Source of the DNA: Paenibacillus polymyxa | Lineage (GTDB): Bacteria; Bacillota; Bacilli; Paenibacillales; Paenibacillaceae | Direction: 5' to 3' | Assembly (NCBI RefSeq): GCF_015710975.1 | Contig: NZ_CP049783.1 | Span: 5,590,001 to 5,654,000, forward strand | Length of the DNA: 64,000 bases | Part shown: in pieces, positions 16,429 through 24,813 of the stretch | Position numbering within the stretch: the stretch's first letter is position 1 | Layout of the letters: each line of letters begins with the position of its first letter | Notes under the pieces: generated by a model | Databases searched by the model: none | Seen by the model: only the letters and a program-made list of their open reading frames with translations | Told to the model about the DNA's origin: nothing | Translations under genes and position numbers: made by a program

Positions 16429-16446
16429 TGTATAGATATCTATACA
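16429..16446. promoter_or_regulatory. MarR operator upstream of the quinone reductase
   Basis: TGTATAGATATCTATACA is a perfect 18-base palindrome 34 bases before the reductase start. A near copy sits before the marR gene. Confidence 0.75.
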
Positions 16447-16461
16447 TTTGTTTAAAAAAAT

Positions 16462-16884
16462 TTAAAACCTGTTTTTTACATGCTCCAGCAGATATTCCAG
16501 TTGTTTTTGTTCCTCGTCTTTGAGACCCCCATAGATGGTTTCTTTTAATTTATAGGAGATCGTCTCAAATATAGGCTCCAGCTCTTTTCCCTTTTCGGTA
16601 AGATAGATCAGAGTAAGCCGGCTATCCTCCCTTTCTTTTTTCCTTTCCACATACCCCAATTTTACTAGCTTGTCGATCAGAACAGTGACTGTGGGCTGCT
16701 GACGAGCAATTTTTTGCGTCAATTCCTTAATCGAAAGTCCATCCGTTTGATACAGAAACATCAGTATTCCACCATGGGTAGGTACAATTCCTTCAACTCC
16801 ATAGGATTCGAGCTCAGATACAATTAATTTATTGATCGAGTCCCTAATGGTTCCTACAAGTGCAGCTGCATTATTTTTTAACAT
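16462..16884 (-). CDS. MarR family transcriptional regulator
   Basis: A 140-residue winged-helix regulator. SIKELTQKIARQQPTVTVLIDKL is the recognition helix-turn-helix and REDSRLTLIYLTEKGKEL is the wing, as in MarR/OhrR-type proteins that sense phenolics, quinones or oxidants. No Cys is conserved at an OhrR-type position, so a ligand-binding mode is more likely. It is followed by a quinone reductase, and both genes carry the same palindromic operator, which argues for autoregulation and control of the reductase. Confidence 0.88.
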   Translation of the reverse strand: MLKNNAAALVGTIRDSINKLIVSELESYGVEGIVPTHGGILMFLYQTDGLSIKELTQKIARQQPTVTVLIDKLVKLGYVERKKEREDSRLTLIYLTEKGKELEPIFETISYKLKETIYGGLKDEEQKQLEYLLEHVKNRF

Positions 16885-16895
16885 ACAAGCATTAT

Positions 16896-16913
16896 TGCAT
16901 AGATATCTATATA
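16896..16913. promoter_or_regulatory. Second MarR operator, upstream of marR
   Basis: TGCATAGATATCTATATA shares the core ATAGATATCTAT with the site at 16429-16446 and lies 12-29 bases upstream of the marR start, where it would block its promoter. Confidence 0.7.
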
Positions 16914-16998
16914 AATCAAGTATTCAGTCAGTCTGATCGGATTTTCACGTATGAACTGCTTCAATGAATAAGATTTAAGTCTGTTATAATGAGAATGC

Positions 16999-17044
16999 AA
17001 AGGGCCGTCCCTGGTGTTCTTAATCAGTTCCTGGGACAGCCCTT
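16999..17044 (-). terminator. Terminator-like hairpin after the alcohol dehydrogenase gene
   Basis: AAGGGCCGTCCC pairs with GGGACAGCCCTT (one mismatch) across a 21-base loop. The T run on the minus side is short, so it is a moderate terminator. Confidence 0.55.
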
Positions 17045-17076
17045 AAAGTATATAACAAAAATAATAGCAGTATGAT

Positions 17077-18228
17077 TTATAGAATTTTCTTAAACATTTC
17101 GATAACTTGTTCTTTGCTAGGTATGAACGGATTGCCCGGAGCACAAGCATCCTTCATGGAGTTTTCGGCAAGCAAATCTAAATCCACCTCATTTACACCT
17201 AGTTCAGAAAGTTTGGCAGGAATCCCTACTTCCTTCGACAGGTCTTTGATTCTTTGAATTACATAGTCCGCGCATTCTTTATCCGTTTTCCCCTTATCTT
17301 CAAAACCGATTACCTTAGCGATGGCACGAAACTTCTCTGGTACATGCTTGGCATTCTCCTCCTCCACAATCGGCAGCAGCATGGCATTGCAAACCCCATG
17401 AGGCAAATCGTATACGCCGCCTAGCTGATGGGCCATAGCATGGACGTAACCCAACCCGGCATTATTAAATGCAAGTCCTCCCAAGAAAATAGCGTAAACC
17501 ATTTGTTCACGTGCTTCTATATCATGACCGTCGCTCACTGTACGGGCCAAGTTGTTAAAAATAAGTTCTACTGCTGCCAACGCGGTCGCATTTGTAACAG
17601 GATAGGAACCCGGAGTAACCAAAGCTTCAATGGCATGAGTCAAAGCATCTAGTCCTGTAGCTGCCGTTAATGCGGCGGGTTTGTCTACCATCAGTTCAGG
17701 GTCGTTGACTGAAATCGTAGCTACGCTATTCTTGTCAACCATAACCATTTTGACTTTGCGCTCTTCGTCCGTAATGACATAATTGATTGTAATTTCTGCG
17801 GATGTTCCTGCCGTTGTATTAATGGCGACAATGGGCAGCGATTTATGCTTAGATTGATGAACGCCCTCATACTCCGTTATATGTCCCCCGTTGGTAGCAA
17901 TAATGCCAATTCCCTTGGCCGTATCCTGTGGGGATCCTCCACCAATAGAAATTAAAAAGTCGCAGCCGTTGTCCTGTAGAAATTGAACGCCATCATGTAC
18001 GTTTTTACAGGTTGGATTGGGCTTGACCTCATCGTATACTACATAGTTCAAGCCAATATCATTCAGCAAGGATGTGACCTTGCCTGCAATTCCACTCTTC
18101 ATCAGAAACTTATCGGTCACGACCAGTGCTTTGCTTAAATGTAGTTCTTTTATATAGGGTCCAACTTCATGCAAACAGCCTTTTCCCATCAGATTGATAG
18201 ATGGTACAAAAAATACATGTGCGCTCAT
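17077..18228 (-). CDS. Iron-containing (group III) alcohol dehydrogenase
   Basis: A 383-residue cytosolic NAD(P)-linked dehydrogenase that closely resembles Bacillus methanol/butanol dehydrogenases. The iron ligands are visible as D and H in GLDALTHAIEA, H in VHAMAHQLGG and H in DLPHGVCNA. The cofactor loop reads GGGSPQD where the family usually has GGGSxHD, and TTAGTSAEIT replaces the usual TTAGTGSE, two mild deviations. ATG 18228 follows AGGAGGC. It stands alone and has a consensus promoter overlapped by a Rex-like operator, so a role in disposing of NADH by reducing aldehydes in fermentation is likely. Confidence 0.92.
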   Translation of the reverse strand: MSAHVFFVPSINLMGKGCLHEVGPYIKELHLSKALVVTDKFLMKSGIAGKVTSLLNDIGLNYVVYDEVKPNPTCKNVHDGVQFLQDNGCDFLISIGGGSPQDTAKGIGIIATNGGHITEYEGVHQSKHKSLPIVAINTTAGTSAEITINYVITDEERKVKMVMVDKNSVATISVNDPELMVDKPAALTAATGLDALTHAIEALVTPGSYPVTNATALAAVELIFNNLARTVSDGHDIEAREQMVYAIFLGGLAFNNAGLGYVHAMAHQLGGVYDLPHGVCNAMLLPIVEEENAKHVPEKFRAIAKVIGFEDKGKTDKECADYVIQRIKDLSKEVGIPAKLSELGVNEVDLDLLAENSMKDACAPGNPFIPSKEQVIEMFKKIL

Positions 18229-18288
18229 AAAAATCTGCCTCCTAAGGATTCACTTTTGATCCCTCGCTAAATACAGAACTACTATAAA

Positions 18289-18302
18289 GTGAAACATTTC
18301 AC
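18289..18302. promoter_or_regulatory. Rex-like operator at the alcohol dehydrogenase start site
   Basis: GTGAAACATTTCAC is a 14-base palindrome that fits the Firmicute Rex consensus TTGTGAAWWWWTTCACAA in its core. It lies immediately downstream of the -10 box, where a repressor would block initiation. Confidence 0.65.
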
Positions 18303-18309
18303 ATTTGTA

Positions 18310-18338
18310 ATTCTATCTTTATTTAATTTTGATGTCAA
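18310..18338 (-). promoter_or_regulatory. Sigma-A promoter of the alcohol dehydrogenase gene
   Basis: Minus strand TTGACA (18338-18333), 17 bases, TAGAAT (18315-18310). Confidence 0.8.
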
Positions 18339-18474
18339 TATAAAAACACAGATATAACTTTGTTTTATTTTTGTTTATTTTGGTTTTTGAGTTAATCCAA
18401 TAATTGGTACACAACTAATCGGAGGCAGTCTCGTACAACTTAGATGAACAACTTAACAACGAGGTGATGACAGC

Positions 18475-19509
18475 ATGACAATCAACAAGAAAGTAGGGCT
18501 GGCTCTGCTGGCCGTATCACTGCTGCAAGCAACCCCATCTTACGCCAAGTCGGCGCCGCTAACTCCAGTAACAACCGTTTATGTGGATGACCGCCCGCTT
18601 GAGCTTACTGCCCAACCGCTACTGCTAGACGGGACAACGCTCGTCCCTATGCGTCAGTTGTTTGAGGCGCAAGGAGCTGTGCTTTCCTGGAACGGAGCCA
18701 GCAAAACCGTAACAGCAACCAAAAACGACACGACGCTGACCTATCGTATTGGAGAAGTTGCTGCCACCCTCAATGACAAAACGCTGTCCCTGAACGTTCC
18801 CGGACAGATTATTAAGGGCAACACAATGATTCCACTGCGTTTTGTGAGCGAAGCACTCGGGAGCACAGTGAAATGGGACGCTCTAACCCGGACGATCCGA
18901 ATTGCCTCTAAAGAAGACTTTTTCACAACGATTCTTTCTGGAGTCAACTTGCGCAGCAAACCAGATTCATCAGAAGCTTCCCCTTCCCTGCGGCTTATTC
19001 CAACCGGTGAAAAGGTTCATGTCATCCGCGAGGTTAATGCTCTCTGGCTGGAAGTGCGCACTAAAAACAACCTGACCGGATACATATCGGCTAAACCAAA
19101 ATACAGTGATTACACCAGCACTTCTCTAGCAGAACGGCAGGGTGATGAACTGATCGCCTACGGGCAAAAATTCCTTGGTACCCCTTATGAATTCGGCGCA
19201 GCAACCGGACAGACAGCGACCTTTGATTGTTCCTCATTTGTAGGGGAAGTGTTCCGACATACGCTCTCTATCGACCTCCCCCGTGTCTCTTACGATCAGG
19301 CAAAAGAAGGCCGGGAGGTGGGGCTGAACGAACTGCGCAAAGGTGACCTGCTGTTCTTCAGTGCGCGTGGGCTGGAGATCGGCCATGTGGCGATCTATGC
19401 AGGGAACAACAAATTGCTGCATACTTTCTCCAAAGAGCGCGGCGTTCATTTTGATACGTTTGACGATAAATGGAAGAAACGTTTCGTAACAGCCCGTAGA
19501 CTGTTTTAA
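18475..19509 (+). CDS. Secreted NlpC/P60 cell-wall peptidase with copper-amine-oxidase-N and SH3 domains
   Basis: A 344-residue exported protein. A signal peptide ends at about SYAKSA (residue 25). Two copper-amine-oxidase-N type repeats follow (about 35-145, with LVPMRQLFEAQGA and IPLRFVSEALGS), then an SH3-type wall-binding segment (about 150-205, LRSKPD) and an NlpC/P60 domain (about 225-344). The catalytic Cys is in FDCSSFVGEV, with His in GHVAIYAG and a third polar residue in LLHTFS. Such enzymes cut D-Glu-diaminopimelate bonds in peptidoglycan. ATG 18475 follows GAGGTGATG. It is monocistronic. Confidence 0.92.
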   Translation: MTINKKVGLALLAVSLLQATPSYAKSAPLTPVTTVYVDDRPLELTAQPLLLDGTTLVPMRQLFEAQGAVLSWNGASKTVTATKNDTTLTYRIGEVAATLNDKTLSLNVPGQIIKGNTMIPLRFVSEALGSTVKWDALTRTIRIASKEDFFTTILSGVNLRSKPDSSEASPSLRLIPTGEKVHVIREVNALWLEVRTKNNLTGYISAKPKYSDYTSTSLAERQGDELIAYGQKFLGTPYEFGAATGQTATFDCSSFVGEVFRHTLSIDLPRVSYDQAKEGREVGLNELRKGDLLFFSARGLEIGHVAIYAGNNKLLHTFSKERGVHFDTFDDKWKKRFVTARRLF

Positions 19510-19570
19510 GACGGACTGGATAGCCAATAACAGCAGCTAATCCAGTACCACACTCAATTTTTTCTGTTTG

Positions 19571-19618
19571 CCTTTTGCCGGACGCCTCCCTTGCGGTTTG
19601 CGTTCAGGCGGCAAAAGG
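19571..19618. repeat. Long inverted repeat without a T run
   Basis: CCTTTTGCCG (19571-19580) and CGGCAAAAGG (19609-19618) are perfect arms, with an inner ACGC/GCGT pair. It may be an inefficient terminator of the NlpC/P60 gene. Confidence 0.55.
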
Positions 19619-19774
19619 ATTGATTCGTTCCCCTTGTTCAACACGTAATTCGATCCTCTTCTTTAACACTTTCTCTCAAAATCTTGAATATTCCATCAGA
19701 TCTGCTTAAATAGGTTTAATAGCTTGTGCAGAAAACACGAATATGTATGCTAATGATGGACAGGAGGAATCGTT

Positions 19775-20299
19775 ATGCAATTTGAAACAGATCGGCTCAT
19801 CATTCGTGATATTTGCAGATCCGATTGGGGAAGTATACATACCTACACGTCATTGCCCCAAGTTACTAGGCACACAGCATGGGGACCCAATACAGAAGAA
19901 GATACAAAGGCATATATAGAACAAGTTCTAGTCTCACAGCAGGAAAAGCCACGACAAGACTACGAACTAGCTATATGTCTGAAAAACACTGGAATTCTGA
20001 TCGGCGGTGTTGGTATTCATGTCAAAGATACTAATGCAGAAGTGGGTTATATTTTAAACCCAGATTATCAAGGAAAGGGTTATGCAGCAGAAGCAGCACG
20101 AACCCTGCTAGGATTTGGATTTAGTACACTTGATGTCCATCGTATTTATGCAACATGTCGTCCAGAAAATAAAGCTTCTGAGAAGGTTATGCAACAGATC
20201 GGAATGCAACGTGAAGGTATAATGCGAGAACACTGGTACTACAAAGGCGAGTTTCATGATTCATATTTGTACTCTATTCTTGTTGAGGAATTCCTCTGA
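19775..20299 (+). CDS. GNAT N-acetyltransferase, RimJ/RimL type
   Basis: A 174-residue acetyl-CoA-dependent acetyltransferase. FETDRLIIRDI opens the fold as in the RimJ/RimL group, and LNPDYQGKGYAAEAARTLLGFGF is the acetyl-CoA binding loop (Q/R-x-x-G-x-G/A), followed by RIYATCRPENKASEKVMQQIG. These enzymes acetylate protein N-termini or small amines; the substrate cannot be named. ATG 19775 follows CAGGAGGAA. It is 33 bases upstream of the fra gene, probably in one transcript. Confidence 0.88.
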   Translation: MQFETDRLIIRDICRSDWGSIHTYTSLPQVTRHTAWGPNTEEDTKAYIEQVLVSQQEKPRQDYELAICLKNTGILIGGVGIHVKDTNAEVGYILNPDYQGKGYAAEAARTLLGFGFSTLDVHRIYATCRPENKASEKVMQQIGMQREGIMREHWYYKGEFHDSYLYSILVEEFL

Positions 20300-20332
20300 A
20301 CGATACAATTTTGATTTTAGGAGGGAACTTAC

Positions 20333-20704
20333 ATGGAAGCTTTTGCAGAATATTTAGCGCATATTGATAACCCGCAACATCAAGCCCGAACGGAAGAGGT
20401 TTTAGCTTGGGTAATCAAGAAGTTTCCAAATTTAAGGCCAAAAATTGCGTGGAAACAGCCTATGTTTACGGATCACGGCACATTTATTATTGGCTTTAGC
20501 GTAGCCAAACATCATCTAGCCGTTGCCCCTGAAAAGGCAGGGATTCATCATTTTTCTGAGTTAATTGTGCAGGCTGGCTATAATCACACCAAGCAGTTGG
20601 TACGTATCCAGTGGGATAGTCCAGTTGATTTCGCATTACTTGAGAAAATGATCGAGTTTAATATTTTGGATAAGGCCGACTGTTCAACCTTTTGGCGGGA
20701 ATAA
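20333..20704 (+). CDS. fra: Frataxin-like intracellular iron chaperone Fra (YdhG, DUF1801)
   Basis: The 123-residue product matches Bacillus YdhG/Fra closely from memory: EEVLAWVIKKFPNL, KQPMFTDHGTFIIGFS, HLAVAPEKAGI and FNILDKADCSTFWR are family blocks. Fra binds iron and delivers it to the iron-sulfur assembly machinery and ferrochelatase. The start is ATG 20333 after TAGGAGGG. It probably shares a transcript with the upstream acetyltransferase and ends at the terminator near 20800. Confidence 0.9.
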   Translation: MEAFAEYLAHIDNPQHQARTEEVLAWVIKKFPNLRPKIAWKQPMFTDHGTFIIGFSVAKHHLAVAPEKAGIHHFSELIVQAGYNHTKQLVRIQWDSPVDFALLEKMIEFNILDKADCSTFWRE

Positions 20705-20792
20705 AAAAAATAGGATGGGCCAATGCAACTAACTCATCTGCATATTCCCAAGTTGTCTTCAGTGACTCAATGTAATACTGATATTTCTCATG

Positions 20793-20817
20793 CTCCTCCA
20801 TACAAGGAGGAGTTTTT
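20793..20817 (+). terminator. Terminator after the fra gene
   Basis: CTCCTCC (20793-20799) and GGAGGAG (20806-20812) with a six-base loop and TTTTT. It also masks a Shine-Dalgarno-like GGAGGAG, which here has no gene after it. Confidence 0.8.
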
Positions 20818-20991
20818 GTACATACGAATTTTCACAAGCATCAATCTAAACGATGTATACTCTACCATTCCCCCACCCACATAGAAAGCTATCATTCTTC
20901 GAAATCTCATCATGCTAATGCCCCTTAAAGCGCACCTATGCTATAATATGGAAAGTATGGATAGCTACATATACAGGAGGATTGGAGCAGA

Positions 20992-21669
20992 ATGATTGGG
21001 AAATTTTTGATTTTCTCTCTACTGTGGAGTTTGCTCGGTAACCCGTTTTTGGCAATGCTCGTACTCTTAATCTTGATCTATATATTGGATCGCAACTTTG
21101 TCGGTGTATTGCCCAGCATCAGCAAACCGTGGAAAAGAAGACGCAATGCAGCACGATTGCGTCAACAGATTGCGTTAAACACTAACAATGTGGCTGCCAA
21201 GTTTGATTTGGCTCGAATTTGGCTCGAAAGCAAGAAATACTCGCAGGCTTTGGAGCTACTATTGGAAATTCAATCCCGATATGAAGATTCAGCAGACTAT
21301 TGGAACGCGCGGGGTACGGCTGAGGTACACACAACCCATCTGGAGGATGGAGAACAGCATTTACTCAAGGCACTGGACATTAACCCGCGAGTGCAATACG
21401 GTGAACCCTATTTGCATTTAGCCGCTGCTTTCAAGGAACGTGACGTAAATAAGTCACTACACTATCTACAGCAATTTCAGGAGATCCAATCTTCTTCTAG
21501 TGAGGGCTATTATCTGACAGGCCTAATGTACCGTATGCTGGGACGCAAGGATGAAGCCAGCGCTGCATTTAACCAATCCATTGCTGTCTATCGTTCTCTG
21601 CCCAAATACCGCAAACGAAGTGAGCGCAAGTGGGCTGCTCGTAGCTTATTCCGTAAATTAATCGGCTAA
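20992..21669 (+). CDS. Membrane-anchored tetratricopeptide repeat protein
   Basis: A 225-residue protein with an N-terminal hydrophobic segment (about residues 4-32), a basic stop-transfer stretch (KPWKRRRNAARLR) and at least four TPR-like helical pairs from about residue 60: NVAAKFDLARIWLE, ADYWNARGTAEVHT, PYLHLAAAFKERDV and GYYLTGLMYRMLGRKDEASAAF. TPR domains bind partner proteins; no partner is suggested by the neighbourhood. ATG 20992 follows ACAGGAGGATT. It is monocistronic and ends at a shared bidirectional terminator. Confidence 0.85.
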   Translation: MIGKFLIFSLLWSLLGNPFLAMLVLLILIYILDRNFVGVLPSISKPWKRRRNAARLRQQIALNTNNVAAKFDLARIWLESKKYSQALELLLEIQSRYEDSADYWNARGTAEVHTTHLEDGEQHLLKALDINPRVQYGEPYLHLAAAFKERDVNKSLHYLQQFQEIQSSSSEGYYLTGLMYRMLGRKDEASAAFNQSIAVYRSLPKYRKRSERKWAARSLFRKLIG

Positions 21670-21690
21670 ACCGCACACTGAAACGCAAAA

Positions 21691-21741
21691 AAAGAGGCTT
21701 ATGATGGTCAGTTCCTACTGCCATCATAAGCCTCTTTCTTT
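21691..21741. terminator. Bidirectional terminator
   Basis: AAAGAGGCTTATGATGG (21691-21707) and CCATCATAAGCCTCTTT (21721-21737) form a perfect 17-base stem, serving the TPR gene and the convergent GDSL operon. Confidence 0.9.
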
Positions 21742-21777
21742 CATATACTTTGTCCGATCCGAAGCATCCGCTCACAC

Positions 21778-22416
21778 TCATCGTAACGGCGCATAACCAA
21801 GTCGACTCAGTTCTTCCGCAATCACACGATAACCACGGCTATTCGGATGTATCCGGTCCAGCGAAAGCAATGCCCGTTCATTGCCTTCGAACGCGGGATA
21901 AATGTTCGCTACCCGGTAATTGGGTCCACCCAATGTATAGAGAAACGAGTTGAATTGGCGTACATATACTCCCGCCTCTCTTATCCCTGGAAAAGGATTA
22001 TATAATCCCACCATTCGGATGATAAATGGCTCACGCTGACCGGACTTTATTTGATACAGGGCATGTACAATTTGGCGTACATGTTCTTTGGTATGATTCA
22101 GTGCTTGTGGAATGGAAGAACCTGAAGAGCCTGGGCCTCCAGCAAGTGTACTGATATATGGACGTAGATCATTGCCGCCGATCGTCACCGTTATGAGTTC
22201 AGCCCGATTGATTGCTGACCGAAAAAGCGGATTGTTGCGAACCATAGACAGCAGCTCCTGCGATGTCAGTCCGTTGATTCCCAGATTCTCGTAACTGACT
22301 GGTGTACGGAGATATCTTTCTGCCATTTGCCGATAGACAGGTACAAAGCCGCCACCTAGCAACGTCCCTGCACCTGTCGTTAAAGAATCTCCAATCGCTG
22401 TGTAGTGATACGCCAA
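21778..22416 (-). CDS. GDSL/SGNH family lipase or esterase
   Basis: A 212-residue SGNH hydrolase. The nucleophile Ser is in YTAIGDSLTTGAG (S10), block III Asn is in TIGGNDLRPY, and the Asp-x-x-His pair is in LDRIHPNSRGY. No signal peptide is seen. The start is a TTG at 22416 after GGAGGTGGGG; no ATG is available in frame nearby. It is the last gene of the leftward cluster that begins with the B12 photoreceptor-like gene, 69 bases after the GNAT gene. The substrate may be an acylated metabolite or lipid. Confidence 0.9.
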   Translation of the reverse strand: MAYHYTAIGDSLTTGAGTLLGGGFVPVYRQMAERYLRTPVSYENLGINGLTSQELLSMVRNNPLFRSAINRAELITVTIGGNDLRPYISTLAGGPGSSGSSIPQALNHTKEHVRQIVHALYQIKSGQREPFIIRMVGLYNPFPGIREAGVYVRQFNSFLYTLGGPNYRVANIYPAFEGNERALLSLDRIHPNSRGYRVIAEELSRLGYAPLR

Positions 22417-22485
22417 TGAACCCCACCTCCCTCCGACATAACATATATTATGTAGAAAAAAAGGAAGCGGGACCCGGAGATTCGC

Positions 22486-22908
22486 TTATTCTTCGTCTAT
22501 TTCATATACACAATGAAATTGCCCACCATCTGGCAAATCCTCTGATCCATATACAGCAAACCCCACGTTGCGGAAGAAATCTGCCCCCTCCGCATCTGTA
22601 TCCACCATAAGTCGCTTCGGGCTACGCTCCTTAATAAGTGTAAGCAACATCCCTCTGCCGTAGCCTCTATGACGATTTTCAGGCAATACAGCCAGATGAT
22701 GGAGCACAATCGTTCCATCCTCCCGCTCCTCAAAACCGACAACACCTACAATAAGTCCTTCATCTTCCACACCGAACAACTTCCATTCATCCGAGGCTTG
22801 ATAAGCACGCAAAGCTGCCTCTCCGCGTTCAGGATGATCTAGCACGGCGTAGGTAAGCAGCTCCAGCACCTCCTCACGAGCTGAATCTGGTTTTATATTT
22901 TTAAACAT
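22486..22908 (-). CDS. GNAT family N-acetyltransferase
   Basis: A 140-residue single-domain acetyltransferase. VLHHLAVLPENRHRGYGRGMLLTLI is the acetyl-CoA loop with the R-x-x-G-x-G pattern, and the C-terminal part shows FRNVGFAVYGSEDL. It lies 41 bases after the nucleotidyltransferase gene in the same leftward cluster. The ribosome site AAGGAG is 12 bases from ATG 22908, a longer gap than usual. Substrate unknown. Confidence 0.85.
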   Translation of the reverse strand: MFKNIKPDSAREEVLELLTYAVLDHPERGEAALRAYQASDEWKLFGVEDEGLIVGVVGFEEREDGTIVLHHLAVLPENRHRGYGRGMLLTLIKERSPKRLMVDTDAEGADFFRNVGFAVYGSEDLPDGGQFHCVYEIDEE

Positions 22909-22949
22909 CGTTAGTCGTCTCTCCTTACAATCTGAAATGAGATTACACT

Positions 22950-23504
22950 TTAATTTTCCACAATAAGCAACGGCCAGTTATCTAGCCACTGTTTTTCAAA
23001 TACACGCTGACGAAAAGCCGTAGTGTGACGGAACAATGGGCTTTGACGTACCCGCATATCCAGCAGATCTTCCAGCCCATGCGGACAAATGACCTCCATT
23101 TGATCCTTGGCATTCAATCGAATGGCTACAGCAGTTGCCGTCTCTGGCCAGCGACTCATCGCATCCTCTATCGAGGAATACGGAGCCTCCCCATTGCGAA
23201 TATGCATCCGAGCTTGATTTTTGACAGACCAGTTGCGTCCCGCCTGTTTACGATTCAAGGACTGCTCCAGAAATTCATCTCGTTCCTCTAGCGTATTTTT
23301 GGGGTCAAAATAAATAACATCGATATCGTTTAGTGGTGTAGCTGTTGTATAACCATGTAGCTTGTCCCACACACGGTTGCGTACATAGCCCGCGGCTATA
23401 CAACCTTGCGGAAGCTTCAGCTCTCGCACATAGCGCAAGTCTTCCAAGACCTGTGGATCATTCATATATTGTATGATTCGTAGCACATTTTCTTCCGACT
23501 TCAT
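22950..23504 (-). CDS. Nucleotidyltransferase family protein (NTP_transf_6/DUF925 type)
   Basis: A 184-residue protein with the pattern of the minimal nucleotidyltransferases. CIAAGYVRNRVWDKLHGY carries the G-x-x-R-N helix, and LNDIDVIYFD gives the two Asp residues that bind metal. The C-terminal half shows GLEDLLDMRVRQSP and QRVFEKQWLDNWP, typical of this family. No function is established; a link to tRNA or small-molecule modification is only a guess. It lies 21 bases after the MFS gene and is almost certainly co-transcribed with it. Confidence 0.85.
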   Translation of the reverse strand: MKSEENVLRIIQYMNDPQVLEDLRYVRELKLPQGCIAAGYVRNRVWDKLHGYTTATPLNDIDVIYFDPKNTLEERDEFLEQSLNRKQAGRNWSVKNQARMHIRNGEAPYSSIEDAMSRWPETATAVAIRLNAKDQMEVICPHGLEDLLDMRVRQSPLFRHTTAFRQRVFEKQWLDNWPLLIVEN

Positions 23505-23525
23505 CCTGTACTCAGCCCCCTTTTT

Positions 23526-24779
23526 TTATGATGACAGTTGCTGCACAGACTCTGCTCCTTGAGCCGCGAATCGGGCTGTACGCTGCGCCAAACGGCGGCG
23601 TGCGACCAGCAGGAAGGGAATACCGATCACAACCGACAGTGCAACCGGAACAAACACGGCAAGCGGTGCCGTTTGACCATAGACATCCAGCAACCAGCCA
23701 CCAAATAAAGGAGCCAGTACACTACCCAAATTATTAAAGCCGATCGTACCGAAGTAGGTCCCTTTATATTGAGCATCAGCAATTTGATCAATCAGTACGT
23801 CCAGCATCGTGAACAATAATACTTCGCCTATTGTAAACAGCACCATATCCAGTATAAACATCCAGCCTGAGTTTAGCATACCGCACAGCAGCAAGCTGAC
23901 CGCAATACATATATTCCCTGCTATTAAGGAATTCACTGGAGAAAAGCGGCTTGCCAGCCGCACCAGTGGATACTGAAAAGCCAATACGCAAACCGCGTTG
24001 ACCGTTAGCATGTATGTAAACCACCGGGTACCTTCCTCGAAGGACAACGATAAAAATTGAGGCATTGTCGAATTGGAATGGGCATAGCCCATTACGCAGA
24101 ATACAGTTCCCAACAGAATCGGCATAAATATGGGATCCCTACTGGCTGTTCGGAACGCCTCGCCTATCCGCAGCGGAGCCTCTCCCGCTGTTGTGCCTAC
24201 ATGCAGATCCGATGCATACCGAGTAAACTGGATCAACAGCAGTACCCCGTACAGAGCATACACACCAGCGGCTACCATGAACGGCGTACCTGTAGATGCC
24301 GATCCCAACATCAAACCAAGCAGCGGTCCTGCCACCACACCAACATTAATCGCCGCATATCTCATGTTATAGACAAGCAATCTCTTCTCCTTGGGGGTTA
24401 CATCGGATAATAGCGCCCGCGAAGTTGGCTCGAACAAGGATCTGCACAGTCCATTCAGAGCATTAATGACAAAAAAGGCCCAAGCCGCTTCTGCCAACGC
24501 AAAAGCGACAAATACAAGCGCCCAACTCGCAATGGATACCAGCATGACCTTACGTCGTCCGATCCGATCTGAAATATATCCACCGTAAAAGCTGGCAAAA
24601 ATGCCAACCAGCGAGCTGACCGATACGATCACCCCCGTATGAAAGGGGGTGACCCCCAGACGGGTGGTCAGATAAATAGACAAAAATGGGATGCTCATAG
24701 AGGTCGCCATCCGACCAAAAATCGTACCCGCTATAATTGTCCAGGCCAGCGGGTGAATGGAACGCAGCTGTTCTTTCAT
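23526..24779 (-). CDS. MFS transporter, drug:proton antiporter type
   Basis: A 417-residue 12-helix carrier. The loop 2-3 motif GGYISDRIGRRKVM and the motif C-like GVVAGPLLGLMLG after helix 5 point to the DHA1 efflux group. It starts 34 bases after the histidine kinase gene with no terminator between, so both may be in one transcript. The ribosome site AAGGAGGACC lies about 15 bases from ATG 24779 across an AT-rich gap, wider than ideal, which could mean low expression. The exported substrate is unknown. Confidence 0.88.
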   Translation of the reverse strand: MKEQLRSIHPLAWTIIAGTIFGRMATSMSIPFLSIYLTTRLGVTPFHTGVIVSVSSLVGIFASFYGGYISDRIGRRKVMLVSIASWALVFVAFALAEAAWAFFVINALNGLCRSLFEPTSRALLSDVTPKEKRLLVYNMRYAAINVGVVAGPLLGLMLGSASTGTPFMVAAGVYALYGVLLLIQFTRYASDLHVGTTAGEAPLRIGEAFRTASRDPIFMPILLGTVFCVMGYAHSNSTMPQFLSLSFEEGTRWFTYMLTVNAVCVLAFQYPLVRLASRFSPVNSLIAGNICIAVSLLLCGMLNSGWMFILDMVLFTIGEVLLFTMLDVLIDQIADAQYKGTYFGTIGFNNLGSVLAPLFGGWLLDVYGQTAPLAVFVPVALSVVIGIPFLLVARRRLAQRTARFAAQGAESVQQLSS

Positions 24780-24813
24780 ATATATATTTTAGGTCCTCCT
24801 TCTAGGTACAAGT

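Noticed and set aside
16983..17044. A + strand extended -10 box (TGTTATAAT) just before the hairpin after the alcohol dehydrogenase gene
   Set aside because: The start point would fall at the edge of the hairpin, leaving no meaningful transcript; no -35 box is present.
18475..19509. Copper amine oxidase activity for the stalk-domain proteins here and at 56186-57034
   Set aside because: Only the N-terminal stalk-type repeats are present; the catalytic quinone-containing domain is absent.
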